Positions 29,584 to 38,404 of a stretch of DNA of 64,000 bases are shown here, one piece after another. Every line of letters starts with the position of its first letter. Position 1 is the stretch's first letter. The DNA is from a bacterium. Lineage in GTDB: Bacteria; Pseudomonadota; Alphaproteobacteria; Rs-D84. Made by a program: the position numbers and the translations under genes. A model generated the notes under the pieces. That model was given only the letters and a program-made list of their open reading frames with translations. It did not search any database and was not told the origin of the DNA. The stretch is from positions 1 through 64,000 of the forward strand of contig JAAVBP010000001.1 of the NCBI GenBank assembly GCA_014803525.1. Reading direction: 5' to 3'.

Positions 29584-31803
29584 ATGCGCAAGTTATTGAT
29601 TCTATTGGGTTTTGTTGGCGGTTTTATATGTAATTCTGCGCGCGCGGCAGAAATGGTTAATGTAGAATACATCCACCTGCTGATTGAACAAAAATGGGGA
29701 ATAACTGTACCGTACAATCCATCTGTTACTAATCCAAAGGTCGCGGCGAATATGGAATATTTACTGGGGATGGTGGATATTGCGAACAAACGGTTGAATG
29801 GCGATGCGACAACAGACTATTTGCACAGCGAATATGCGACCAAACAGGCCGCTGATACCGTCGCTGCAATTGATGCGGCCGACCGCCTGATTAAGATAGA
29901 GCCGAAATTCTGGGTCACGACGACCGCCGATACGTCGGAATTTGAATTCAAAATGTCGGCCGCCGGCACGTTTATGGTTGACTGGGGTGATGGCACGCGC
30001 GACATAATCAAGCGTATAAACACAACCAAAGATACGTATTCGCACATATACACCGCGCCCGGCGAATACACAATCGGTATCGGCGGTTTTGCCACAGAGT
30101 ATAATGCAAATGACTATGTGGCGACCATATCATTTAGTGGCACAGATGGCGCGCCGAATACAACCGTTGCCGGAATATCGGGTGATCTGGGCGCGGTATT
30201 TCAGACAATTGGCAGCGGAACAAACTTTTCTACGCAGCCACGATTTTCAGAAACATTCGCACATTGTAAAAATTTAACAGGTACCATTCCGGAAAATTTA
30301 TTTGCAGGCCTTTCAGGTGCGCCGGTTGCACAAATGTTTCATAGAACGTTTTTAAATTGTAATGGACTGTCCGGCGCTATACCGGTTGGGCTGTTCAGTG
30401 GGATTGCCGGCGCGCCGGGTGCCATGACATTCAGCTCTACTTTTTCAGGGTGCAGTAATCTTTCCGGTGCAATTCCCGGGACGCTGTTCGCCAACATACA
30501 AGGCAAACCCCAGATTGGATTATTTTGGAATACGTTTAATGGCTGCTCCAAACTATCGGGTTCTATTCCTGCGGATTTGTTTGCCGGTATAAAGGGGGCA
30601 CCGGTACCATCGCTGTTCCATGGCACATTTCTTGGGTGCAATAATCTTACGGGCAGCATTCCCACAAATCTGTTTTCGGGAATCCAGGGCAAACCGGCAT
30701 CTTATATGTTCGGCTCTACTTTTTATGGATGTAATGGGTTAAGTGGTAATATCCCGGCGGACTTATTCGCCGGAATCACTGGGGTGCCGGCGTCTTTTAT
30801 GTTTAATGAGACTTTTAGAGAATGTTCCGGATTGACCGGCGGTATTCCGGCGACGCTGTTTGCAGGCATTACGGGGGCCCCGGCAGATAATATGTTCAGC
30901 GCCACGTTTAGAGATTGCACTAATCTGACTGATGAAATTCCGGGCGCGTTATTCGCGGGAATTTCTGGCGCACCAGCGGTCAGCATGTTTAGCAATACAT
31001 TTTACGGATGCAGCGGCCTCACCGGCCCAATTCCAGAAAAACTGTTTGGTAAATTATCTGGCGCACCAGCGGTCAGCATGTTTAACCATACATTTTACGG
31101 CTGCAATGGTCTCACCGGCCCAATTCCAGAAAAACTGTTTGGCACATTATCTGGCGCACCAGCACCAGGGATGTTTTATAATACATTTAACGGGTGCATC
31201 AATCTATCAGGTTCCATCCCAGAAAATCTGTTTGGTACATTTTCTGGCGCACCGGCGGCCAATATGTTTCAGGGTACTTTTAGTGGTTGCAGCGGGCTTT
31301 CAGGCCCAATTCCAGAAAAACTGTTTGGCACATTATCCGGCGTACCAGCAACAAATATGTTTGCCTTTACCTTTAATGGCTGCAGGGGTTTGTCTGGTTC
31401 CATACCCGAAAATCTGTTCGCGGGTATATCTGGCGCACCGGCGGCCAATATGTTTCAGGCCACATTTTACGGATGTAATAGCCTCACCGGTTCCATCCCA
31501 ACAAACCTGTTTGCGGGTATTAAGGGGGCACCGGCAGTCAATATGTTTCAGAGCACATTCTCCTATACCGGTGTTAACAGTATTCCAGAAAATCTGTTTG
31601 GCGATATATCCGGCCCAGCACAAGCAAATATGTTTGTAAGCACATTTTATCATTGCGCATCCTTGACTGGGCCGTCGGCACGTATAAACGGTAAATATTT
31701 ATACGAAATATGGCCGGATGCAACCGACGAACAGGTCGGCAAATGCTACTGCGAAGATACAAAACTGGATGATTATTCGGACATACTGACAACATGGAAA
31801 TAA
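29584..31803 (+). CDS. Secreted BspA/DUF285-like repeat surface protein
   Basis: Signal peptide, VDWGDGT domain, about 15 tandem 31-aa repeats (GxIPxxLFxGxxGAPAxxMFxxTFxGCxxLS). Confidence 0.8.
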   Translation: MRKLLILLGFVGGFICNSARAAEMVNVEYIHLLIEQKWGITVPYNPSVTNPKVAANMEYLLGMVDIANKRLNGDATTDYLHSEYATKQAADTVAAIDAADRLIKIEPKFWVTTTADTSEFEFKMSAAGTFMVDWGDGTRDIIKRINTTKDTYSHIYTAPGEYTIGIGGFATEYNANDYVATISFSGTDGAPNTTVAGISGDLGAVFQTIGSGTNFSTQPRFSETFAHCKNLTGTIPENLFAGLSGAPVAQMFHRTFLNCNGLSGAIPVGLFSGIAGAPGAMTFSSTFSGCSNLSGAIPGTLFANIQGKPQIGLFWNTFNGCSKLSGSIPADLFAGIKGAPVPSLFHGTFLGCNNLTGSIPTNLFSGIQGKPASYMFGSTFYGCNGLSGNIPADLFAGITGVPASFMFNETFRECSGLTGGIPATLFAGITGAPADNMFSATFRDCTNLTDEIPGALFAGISGAPAVSMFSNTFYGCSGLTGPIPEKLFGKLSGAPAVSMFNHTFYGCNGLTGPIPEKLFGTLSGAPAPGMFYNTFNGCINLSGSIPENLFGTFSGAPAANMFQGTFSGCSGLSGPIPEKLFGTLSGVPATNMFAFTFNGCRGLSGSIPENLFAGISGAPAANMFQATFYGCNSLTGSIPTNLFAGIKGAPAVNMFQSTFSYTGVNSIPENLFGDISGPAQANMFVSTFYHCASLTGPSARINGKYLYEIWPDATDEQVGKCYCEDTKLDDYSDILTTWK

Positions 31804-31825
31804 TCCCGGGAAATCCCGGGATTAT

Positions 31826-32656
31826 TTATTCCATTGCAATGATAAATATTTTTGCGTCGTTGGCGGCCTGGATCACTGCATCTTTATCCACAACAAAGCA
31901 CGTTTTTGCATTCACCACAATCCCGCGCAGGTGGGCCGCCACCACCGCACGCACGGTATCAACCCCAATCGCCGGGATATCAATACGTAAATCCTGGCCG
32001 GGTTTTGTCATCTTGGCAAAAACACCACTGCTTTTCTTTAACCCTGCGCGCATTTCAACCACACGACGCAGCATGTTGGCCGTGCCTTCGGCGGCCTCTA
32101 CCCCAATTACCTGTTTATCAACAACAACCGATGCACCGATATCTTCGCGTCCAATTGTATGCGACACAGAAATTGCGCGTTCAATATCCGGCATATCACG
32201 TGCCGCGGGTTTTGTGCGTGTCTGCACGCCCGGCATCGAAAATGTTAATTCCGGCGCCAAATCCTGGGCTGCGACAATTTCAAAGCCCTTTTTCTCTAAA
32301 ACCTTGTTCAATGCAACCGCCATGGAATCATACCCCTTTTGATGTTTTTTTATACTTATCAATGCGCCAATCGTCCATAAATCCGGGCGCAAATCCGACA
32401 GTTTTGGATGCCCGATGGCACCAACAAATGTTAACTTTTTTATTCCGCGACGACGAAATTCACGTATTGCCGCCCCGCCCCCACCCAGGCGTACAACCAT
32501 ATCGGGTTGCAAACGCGGGTCATAAAATTTTTTCAGTCCCACAACGAACACATCCCACCCCGCCGCGCGCAACGCATCCCGCGTAAAGAACGGCAAATCC
32601 AGTGCCCCCGCAACCAATGCAATTTTATTATCAGACAAACTTCTTATTTTCCTCAT
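31826..32656 (-). CDS. lpxI: UDP-2,3-diacylglucosamine pyrophosphatase LpxI
   Basis: LpxI/DUF1009 features (GAIGHPKLSDLRPD, SVVVDKQVIGVEAAEGT). Confidence 0.85.
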   Translation of the reverse strand: MRKIRSLSDNKIALVAGALDLPFFTRDALRAAGWDVFVVGLKKFYDPRLQPDMVVRLGGGGAAIREFRRRGIKKLTFVGAIGHPKLSDLRPDLWTIGALISIKKHQKGYDSMAVALNKVLEKKGFEIVAAQDLAPELTFSMPGVQTRTKPAARDMPDIERAISVSHTIGREDIGASVVVDKQVIGVEAAEGTANMLRRVVEMRAGLKKSSGVFAKMTKPGQDLRIDIPAIGVDTVRAVVAAHLRGIVVNAKTCFVVDKDAVIQAANDAKIFIIAME

Positions 32657-32744
32657 ACCCCCAATGGTACGCATAAATATGGCTGGAATCAAGTTTCAAA
32701 TTTTGTTAAAATTTCATAAAAGTGTATTTTAGGAAGAAAGAAAA

Positions 32745-33515
32745 ATGAAAAAGACACCATTTATTATTGCAATCTGTGGCGTAACAATCGCCACGGCTGC
32801 CAATGCCGCATATTCTGACCGCCAATTCCGGGCTGAGGTTACACGCGGCCTGGACATCGTTGGTGCACATGCCAATGTTAATATTGTGGGCGACGCAGCA
32901 CCAGGTGAACTGGGGTACGAGGTTTATGAAACCGTTGATGTAATCGATACGCGCGACTATACGATGTTTATTCCGACATCTATGTATGTGCGCGGTGGGG
33001 GCGGCCTGAATTTAGGCTTTGCAACGGACAAGGCACAATTTGATGGCAAAGAATATGAAAGCAGCGGCAGCTGGACCACACAAATAGGATTGGGATGGAA
33101 CCTGTCGTCATATGTACGTACGGAAATAGATTTCCAGGAATCTACGTTTAAATTTTCAGATCTGAAAAATCGCCAGGCGACATACCAGACACTGGGCGGG
33201 ATGCTGTATTTTGATCTGGCACGCCGTTATGTTCATACGGGCGACATCACACGCCGCCGCACATTTGTGCCATTTATCGGTGTTGGTGCGGGGCTGGGGC
33301 ATTATGCATTCGAAGGGACAAATGGCGCAGACGGATTTGTAATCGCCGCACCACGGGCCCAGATTGGATTTAATGTGGCGCTTACCGATTTGATCGGCAT
33401 TGATATCGCGTATCAGTACCAGATGATGATCGGCAATGGATTTGGCTGGGACACACACGCCAACGGCACAGATAACATCAGTAATATTATGGCGTCAATG
33501 CGCGTAAACTTTTAA
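32745..33515 (+). CDS. Outer-membrane beta-barrel protein
   Basis: Signal peptide, GVGAGLGHYAF, terminal aromatic MRVNF. Confidence 0.75.
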   Translation: MKKTPFIIAICGVTIATAANAAYSDRQFRAEVTRGLDIVGAHANVNIVGDAAPGELGYEVYETVDVIDTRDYTMFIPTSMYVRGGGGLNLGFATDKAQFDGKEYESSGSWTTQIGLGWNLSSYVRTEIDFQESTFKFSDLKNRQATYQTLGGMLYFDLARRYVHTGDITRRRTFVPFIGVGAGLGHYAFEGTNGADGFVIAAPRAQIGFNVALTDLIGIDIAYQYQMMIGNGFGWDTHANGTDNISNIMASMRVNF

Positions 33516-33533
33516 TCTGGGGGATTTAGAATT

Positions 33534-34187
33534 ATGAAGACAAGATATTTATTAGCCACCGCCGTATGTTTAATGCCGTGCATGGCAAACGCCGCAATCC
33601 CATATCGGGTTCAGCAAAATCGCACCCCGGCCACCGCCACGCCCGCCGGTAATGATGACGAGGCATTGGCCCGCGAACACCGTTTCTATATCGGCGGCAT
33701 GTATGACTTTTCTATGTGGCAATCTTATACAGATGATCGCGACGTTCGCGCGTCCGGGAAAAATACCAGCTCGTTCGAGGCCATCGCCGGCATCCGCGTT
33801 TATGACACCTTTCGGATCGAGGCGAACTATATCCGCACACGCGCAAAATGGGGTGACTTTTCCATGGATGGGAATACGGGTTTTGTAAATGCGATTTTTG
33901 ACGCCCGTATCGACAGCCTGTATCGCCTGTTTTATAAGCAGAGTCTGGTGCCATATGTCGGCGCAGGTGCAGGTCTGTCCTGGAACACGGCAGACAATGC
34001 CCATATTGACAACAAGATTACACCGGCTGCGGCCGCGATGGCGGGCCTGGCGATAGAGATGGGCGAAAACTTTGCCGTGGATTTCGGGTACCGCTATATG
34101 TATATGTTCACGCCGAAATTTGATGTGGTCCGTGACTTGGCACCAACCGCGCATCAGTTCCGCGTCGGCGCACGGGTTAATTTCTGA
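33534..34187 (+). CDS. Outer-membrane beta-barrel protein (paralogue)
   Basis: Signal peptide, YVGAGAGLSWNTAD, terminal RVGARVNF. Confidence 0.75.
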   Translation: MKTRYLLATAVCLMPCMANAAIPYRVQQNRTPATATPAGNDDEALAREHRFYIGGMYDFSMWQSYTDDRDVRASGKNTSSFEAIAGIRVYDTFRIEANYIRTRAKWGDFSMDGNTGFVNAIFDARIDSLYRLFYKQSLVPYVGAGAGLSWNTADNAHIDNKITPAAAAMAGLAIEMGENFAVDFGYRYMYMFTPKFDVVRDLAPTAHQFRVGARVNF

Positions 34188-35110
34188 TGAATACATGTCC
34201 GTTCTTTGGTAAATGCGGCGGCTGTCGGTTTGATTTTACGGCCGCCGATTATCGCGATAAAAAGATGGCCGCCCTGCACGGTGTGGGCCCGACCGACGAC
34301 GCGATCTGGGTTGCGCCGGGTGATCGACGCCGCGTGGACTTTTGCTTTGCGGGCGGTGAATTTGGAATGTTTGCCGCCGGGTCCAAGGATATTGTACCCG
34401 TGCGCACATGCCCAAATGCGGCGCCCCAGATTAATGCGATTTTGCCAAAACTTGCCGCCATGCCATGGGTTGGCGCCGGCGCAGCATTGGTAACACTGTG
34501 CGAAAACGGGATTGATGTTGCCATAACGTCAAATGTTCCGTATTGCAGCGCAGAATTTAAGCGGGCCGCGGACACGGTGGATGCGATTCGTATTACATGG
34601 AATGGGCGGGTTATAAAACAGACCGCGACACCAATAATTAAGTTTGGCGACGTGGCGGTCGAATATCCAACCGGTGCATTTTTACAACCCGGGCGCCCCG
34701 GCGAAGACGCCATACGCCGCATGGTTGCGGATGCCGCAACCGGTGCACGGCACGTCGCCGACCTGTTTTGCGGTCTGGGGAATTTTACGCACGCCCTGCA
34801 CGCCGATGGATTTGATATCACCGGCCCACATTGCAGGCGTGACCTGTTTAAAAACCCGGTGACACCGGGGATGCTGAAACAATATGATTGCGTGGTAATG
34901 GATCCGCCGCGCGCGGGCGCGGATGCCCAGTCCAAAATTCTGGCAAAATCGGACGTTAAACGCATTATCTATGTATCGTGCAATCCGGCGACATTTGCGC
35001 GAGATGCGGAAACGCTGAAACGCGGCGGGTATAAGATAATACGACTGGTCCCCGTTGATCAGTTTGTAGGCAGCACACACTGGGAAATATTTAGCGTATT
35101 TGAGAAATAG
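34187..35110 (+). CDS. RlmD/TrmA-family RNA (uracil-C5)-methyltransferase
   Basis: CPFFGKCGGCRF, DLFCGLGNFTHAL, VVMDPPRAGA, IYVSCNPATFARD. Confidence 0.85.
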   Translation: MNTCPFFGKCGGCRFDFTAADYRDKKMAALHGVGPTDDAIWVAPGDRRRVDFCFAGGEFGMFAAGSKDIVPVRTCPNAAPQINAILPKLAAMPWVGAGAALVTLCENGIDVAITSNVPYCSAEFKRAADTVDAIRITWNGRVIKQTATPIIKFGDVAVEYPTGAFLQPGRPGEDAIRRMVADAATGARHVADLFCGLGNFTHALHADGFDITGPHCRRDLFKNPVTPGMLKQYDCVVMDPPRAGADAQSKILAKSDVKRIIYVSCNPATFARDAETLKRGGYKIIRLVPVDQFVGSTHWEIFSVFEK

Positions 35111-35172
35111 ACTTCGAATCCGATTGGGGATGTGAAAAATAATTAAACCACCCATTTGGGTGGTTTGATTCT

Positions 35173-35192
35173 TGGCAGTCCCAACCGGAGTC
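35173..35192 (-). repeat. 20-nt duplicate of tRNA-Glu 3' end (GACTCCGGTTGGGACTGCCA)
   Basis: Identical to 35336..35355. Confidence 0.9.
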
Positions 35193-35267
35193 CCTCGACG
35201 CTAACGCGTCTGCGGGCAAACCGTGACGGCTCGATTGCGCTTGCTTATCTCGCCTACTTGTTTTCGA
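35193..35267 (-). repeat. tRNA-linked core repeat, copy at tRNA-Glu
   Basis: TCGAAAACAAGTAGGCGAGATAAGC...CACGGTTTGCCCGCAGACGCGTTAGCGTCGAGG, homologous to 29255..29331. Confidence 0.8.
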
Positions 35268-35335
35268 ACCGGTTCGCCTCCTATTTTTGTTGGGCCAGAA
35301 AAACAAAACCGTGCGGTTGCACGGTTTTCTTTTTC

Positions 35336-35411
35336 TGGCAGTCCCAACCGGAGTCGAACCGGTGTTCTCGCCTTGAAAGGGCGGTGTCCTAGGCCTCTAG
35401 ACGATGGGACC
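35336..35411 (-). tRNA. tRNA-Glu(UUC), CCA encoded
   Basis: GGTCCCATCGTCTAG..CGCCCTTTCAAGGCG..GGTTCGACTCC. Confidence 0.95.
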
Positions 35412-35458
35412 GAAACTGCTGCCAGATTATAATCGGTATTTATTTAAATGTCAAGCAT

Positions 35459-35863
35459 TTATTCTGCATCTGGTAATTGTTCTACCTGGGTGAATGTAAT
35501 ATCGTTACCATTCGCGCCATGCAGTGTCAATGTACCGTTTGCAAAATCGTATGTTTCAACGGTGTTCAAGAACTGAAAATATTCCTGTTCCACCTGCATT
35601 GCATTGGCCGGACCCATCATCATGGTTGCGCCCATATTTCCGAATTGTATCTTGTTACCGTCGATGCTGTACGGTCCATGGTACAGGTTTACAACACGGC
35701 CATTTGCCATCATTTCGTTTTCATCAAACGCCAGTGTGATTGTAACGCCTGCCTGGTTTGCTACAAAGTTTGCACCACGCAGTGCGTCCGCATTCGGCGC
35801 TGAATCCCCACACGCCGCCAACGCCAACATCGATGTCGCCACCGCCAATGTTTTAAATGTCAT
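35459..35863 (-). CDS. META-domain-like lipoprotein
   Basis: Lipobox LALAACGDS; HslJ/META-like beta pattern. Confidence 0.6.
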   Translation of the reverse strand: MTFKTLAVATSMLALAACGDSAPNADALRGANFVANQAGVTITLAFDENEMMANGRVVNLYHGPYSIDGNKIQFGNMGATMMMGPANAMQVEQEYFQFLNTVETYDFANGTLTLHGANGNDITFTQVEQLPDAE

Positions 35864-35970
35864 GACTTTCCCCTTTATCACATATTATTCACATTAATTA
35901 TAACGCCATAAAAAAAAATAAGAAAGAGGAAAAAAAGAAACCCGCACGATAACCACGCCCCCCCGGAAAA

Positions 35971-36993
35971 TTAAAAATACGCCCGAAAGAATCGGGCGAA
36001 TACACCATCCGTAGCATTAGATATCATGCCATAAAACCGCCGGCGCAGGTTTTGTCCACAACACCACCCCAACCATCCCGACAACGACGCAATGCGCCCC
36101 CGCATACATGCAGATATTTCTGCATTATTAATAACCGATTGTATTCTGCGGCGCATTTTCCGGGCCCCGACGCGTGTTAATACAATATGATTGGCAAAGT
36201 GTCTGTATCCGATAAAGTTCACGCCGACGGCGGTGGGCTTTATAAAAGCCTTGGAAAAGTGCAGATCCAGATTATCGCGTATAAATTCTGCGATTTCATC
36301 ACGATACCGGGCCAGTTCGCGCGTATCATTGGCAAATATACAAAAATCATCGCAATACCGTATATAGTGGCGCGCACGCAGGTGATGTTTTACAAAAATA
36401 TCCAATTCATTCAAATACAGATTTCCCATCCATTGACTGGTTAAATTACCGATTGGCATACCAACATCGCCGCCCGCAGATGTAATTATATCGTCCAGCA
36501 ACGCCAACATACGTTTATCAGATATCTTTTTGCGGATAATTTTTTTCATTATGTCGTGTCGAATACTGGGGTAAAATTTACTGATGTCGCACTGCAGCAC
36601 GTATTTATTTTTCCGAACGTGCGAAACGCATTTTTGTGACGCCGGGTGCAGTCCGCGTCCCGGAATACACGCATAAGAATCCGCCAAGAAAATCTTTATC
36701 CAAATTGGCGCCAAAATATTCATCAGTGCATGATGGACGATATGATCCGGATACAGGGGTAACATATAAATTTGTCGTTGCTTGGGCTCATATATTGTAA
36801 ATATTCGATATCGCCCGGTTTTATATTCGCCACGTTCCAACATTTCACGCAACCGGGCCAATTTACGCGTACGCCGCCGCAGGAATTTTTGCGTAGATAT
36901 ACGCCCGCGTTTTCCACGCACCGCCTTGCGCGCGGCCAAATCAAAGTTTTCAGCGGAAATAAATTCATCCCACAGGTGTTTATACGTTTTCAT
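35971..36993 (-). CDS. DGR-type reverse transcriptase
   Basis: FTIYEPKQRQIYMLPLYPDHIVHHALMN, CDISKFYPSI, IGNLTSQW (DGR-type [IVL]GxxxSQ), YIRYCDDF; beside a TR/VR pair. Confidence 0.9.
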   Translation of the reverse strand: MKTYKHLWDEFISAENFDLAARKAVRGKRGRISTQKFLRRRTRKLARLREMLERGEYKTGRYRIFTIYEPKQRQIYMLPLYPDHIVHHALMNILAPIWIKIFLADSYACIPGRGLHPASQKCVSHVRKNKYVLQCDISKFYPSIRHDIMKKIIRKKISDKRMLALLDDIITSAGGDVGMPIGNLTSQWMGNLYLNELDIFVKHHLRARHYIRYCDDFCIFANDTRELARYRDEIAEFIRDNLDLHFSKAFIKPTAVGVNFIGYRHFANHIVLTRVGARKMRRRIQSVINNAEISACMRGRIASLSGWLGWCCGQNLRRRFYGMISNATDGVFARFFRAYF

Positions 36994-37316
36994 GAAAAAG
37001 AATAATAACGATCTATTTTTACAATTGTTGCCCGGAACGGGATATTATCTTTGGCAGATTGGATTTGATCGATTAAAACACTGCTGCCGGTAAATACGAC
37101 ACAAACATGATCATCCATCAGGAATTGTATCTGCAGGCAATCTGTGCCATTACGTTTCTTAGACCCCGATATTCGAAAATCCGTCACCATAATTTCGCGG
37201 TTTAAAATATCATTCATAAACTTTTTATCACCGGGCATCGGCAATTTATCACGTGCAAAGACCGAAAATTTTGGACAATTGTCCGTATCTATTTGTCTTA
37301 TATCATCTATTGTCAT
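36990..37316 (-). CDS. Small protein translationally coupled to the RT, putative DGR accessory
   Basis: 108-aa ORF overlapping the RT start by 4 nt. Confidence 0.6.
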   Translation of the reverse strand: MTIDDIRQIDTDNCPKFSVFARDKLPMPGDKKFMNDILNREIMVTDFRISGSKKRNGTDCLQIQFLMDDHVCVVFTGSSVLIDQIQSAKDNIPFRATIVKIDRYYSFS

Positions 37317-37357
37317 TATATGACTCTTGGTTTTAGTGTTTATTTTGTTACACAAAT

Positions 37358-37413
37358 CGGGCATCCTGACGTTCACCGGGTAAAATTATCGGTTACCAGC
37401 CCGGATGCCCCCT
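37358..37413 (-). other. Long imperfect hairpin GGGCATCCGGG...CCCGG...GGATGCCC
   Basis: Nested inverted repeats between TR and the accessory ORF. Confidence 0.5.
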
Positions 37414-37595
37414 GCGTTATTTATTCGGATGATATGTACGCGTGACATATCATGCCAGGATACAGTGCCCCGCCTTTGATAGGAAGGCATATCAACAGAC
37501 GTTTTTTACGTCTGAAAAGTGTCCATGCACTTTGTCCTGCAGGTTAGCCAAACTGTATTCCCTTGGATGTTCATACAGTTACCATTCCCCAAGGA

Positions 37596-37732
37596 GCCGA
37601 CCGACCCGAACACGCCCCCGCGCATCGCGGAGTTGTTGCGAACGTTGTTCCCACAGTTGTTCGCGCAGTCAGACCGGCAAGAGTCAACCGACGCATACGT
37701 ATCACGGAAAACCCAACGCGACAACAACGGAT
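37596..37732 (-). repeat. DGR template repeat (TR), 137 bp
   Basis: AAC-rich copy (AACAAC x3) with 7 mismatches to VR, 6 at TR adenines; between target gene and RT. Confidence 0.9.
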
Positions 37733-37858
37733 CACGGGCATGACTGTCATCGTAACGGCCCTGCATCCTATTCCCGGATTTGGCCGGGAACCTGTTTGGC
37801 CACGGCGCGGATACCCACGGGGGCGGGGTCGCCGCCCCCGACCCCCCACCCGTTTCCG

Positions 37859-37881
37859 GCCATACGCCGTTGGCGTATGGC
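37859..37881 (-). promoter_or_regulatory. Hairpin/cruciform just downstream of VR (GCCATACGCC-AAC-GGCGTATGGC)
   Basis: Perfect 10-bp stem, about 25 nt after the VR 3' end. Confidence 0.7.
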
Positions 37882-37900
37882 GCCGCCGCGTGCCGAATTA

Positions 37901-38368
37901 TCAATCGCCGACCGACCCGAACACGCCCCCGCGCATCGCGGAGCTGCTGCGAACGTAGTACCCACAGTAGTTCGCGCAGTCAGACCGGCAAGAGTCAACC
38001 GACGCAAACGTCTCACGGAAAACCCAACGCGACAACAACGGATGTGTCATTTGACACCAACATTGCGGCCCAGTGCGTTCACCACCCGTTGCAACATCGC
38101 CCGTGGCAGAGTCGATCAGATCACCATCGGCGGCAACACCGTATTTACCGGTGGTCTCGACACATGTAGCGATGCCCCATACGGTTCCAAATGGAAACGT
38201 CGCAGACCATTCAAACAATTCGGTGTTATAACTATGATTTGTACCAGCCACCAATGGATCCAACACAACACTGACCGTGTCGTCGGCCGCACACATTGTT
38301 GTGGCCATGGATGGACACGTCAATAATGCGAATGCGGCGGCCAAATAAAATATTTTCATATGTTTCAT
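37901..38368 (-). CDS. DGR target: secreted Cys-rich variable protein
   Basis: Signal peptide MKIFYLAAAFALLTCPSMA; VR encodes the C-terminal ~45 aa (PLLSRWVFRETFASVDSCRSDCANYCGYYVRSSSAMRGGVFGSVGD). Confidence 0.85.
   Translation of the reverse strand: MKHMKIFYLAAAFALLTCPSMATTMCAADDTVSVVLDPLVAGTNHSYNTELFEWSATFPFGTVWGIATCVETTGKYGVAADGDLIDSATGDVATGGERTGPQCWCQMTHPLLSRWVFRETFASVDSCRSDCANYCGYYVRSSSAMRGGVFGSVGD
37907..38043 (-). repeat. DGR variable repeat (VR), 137 bp
   Basis: Same length as TR; substitutions clustered at TR AAC codons; GC-rich 3' ~35 nt identical (IMH-like). Confidence 0.9.
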
Positions 38369-38404
38369 ATCTGATTATTCCCCCTTGTTTTGCTTAAACC
38401 ACCA

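Noticed and set aside
30280-31690. Possible CRISPR-like array
   Set aside because: Repeats are 93-bp in-frame coding units without spacers; no CRISPR array seen in the window.
35091-35306. ORF over the tRNA-Glu-linked repeat (TSRRDK... similarity to the 29115 ORF)
   Set aside because: The similarity comes from the shared non-coding core repeat; no RBS or conserved start.
35971-36993. RT as a group II intron maturase or retron RT
   Set aside because: No maturase X/HNH domain, intron RNA or msr/msd seen; the IGNLTSQ motif and adjacent adenine-biased TR/VR fit a DGR.
37819-37840. GC-rich hairpin between VR and TR as a terminator
   Set aside because: No T-run on either side.
37506-37904. ORF with in-frame similarity to the DGR target
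   Set aside because: It starts at an alternative codon inside the VR-TR spacer and its similarity is the template repeat itself; better explained as the non-coding TR region.
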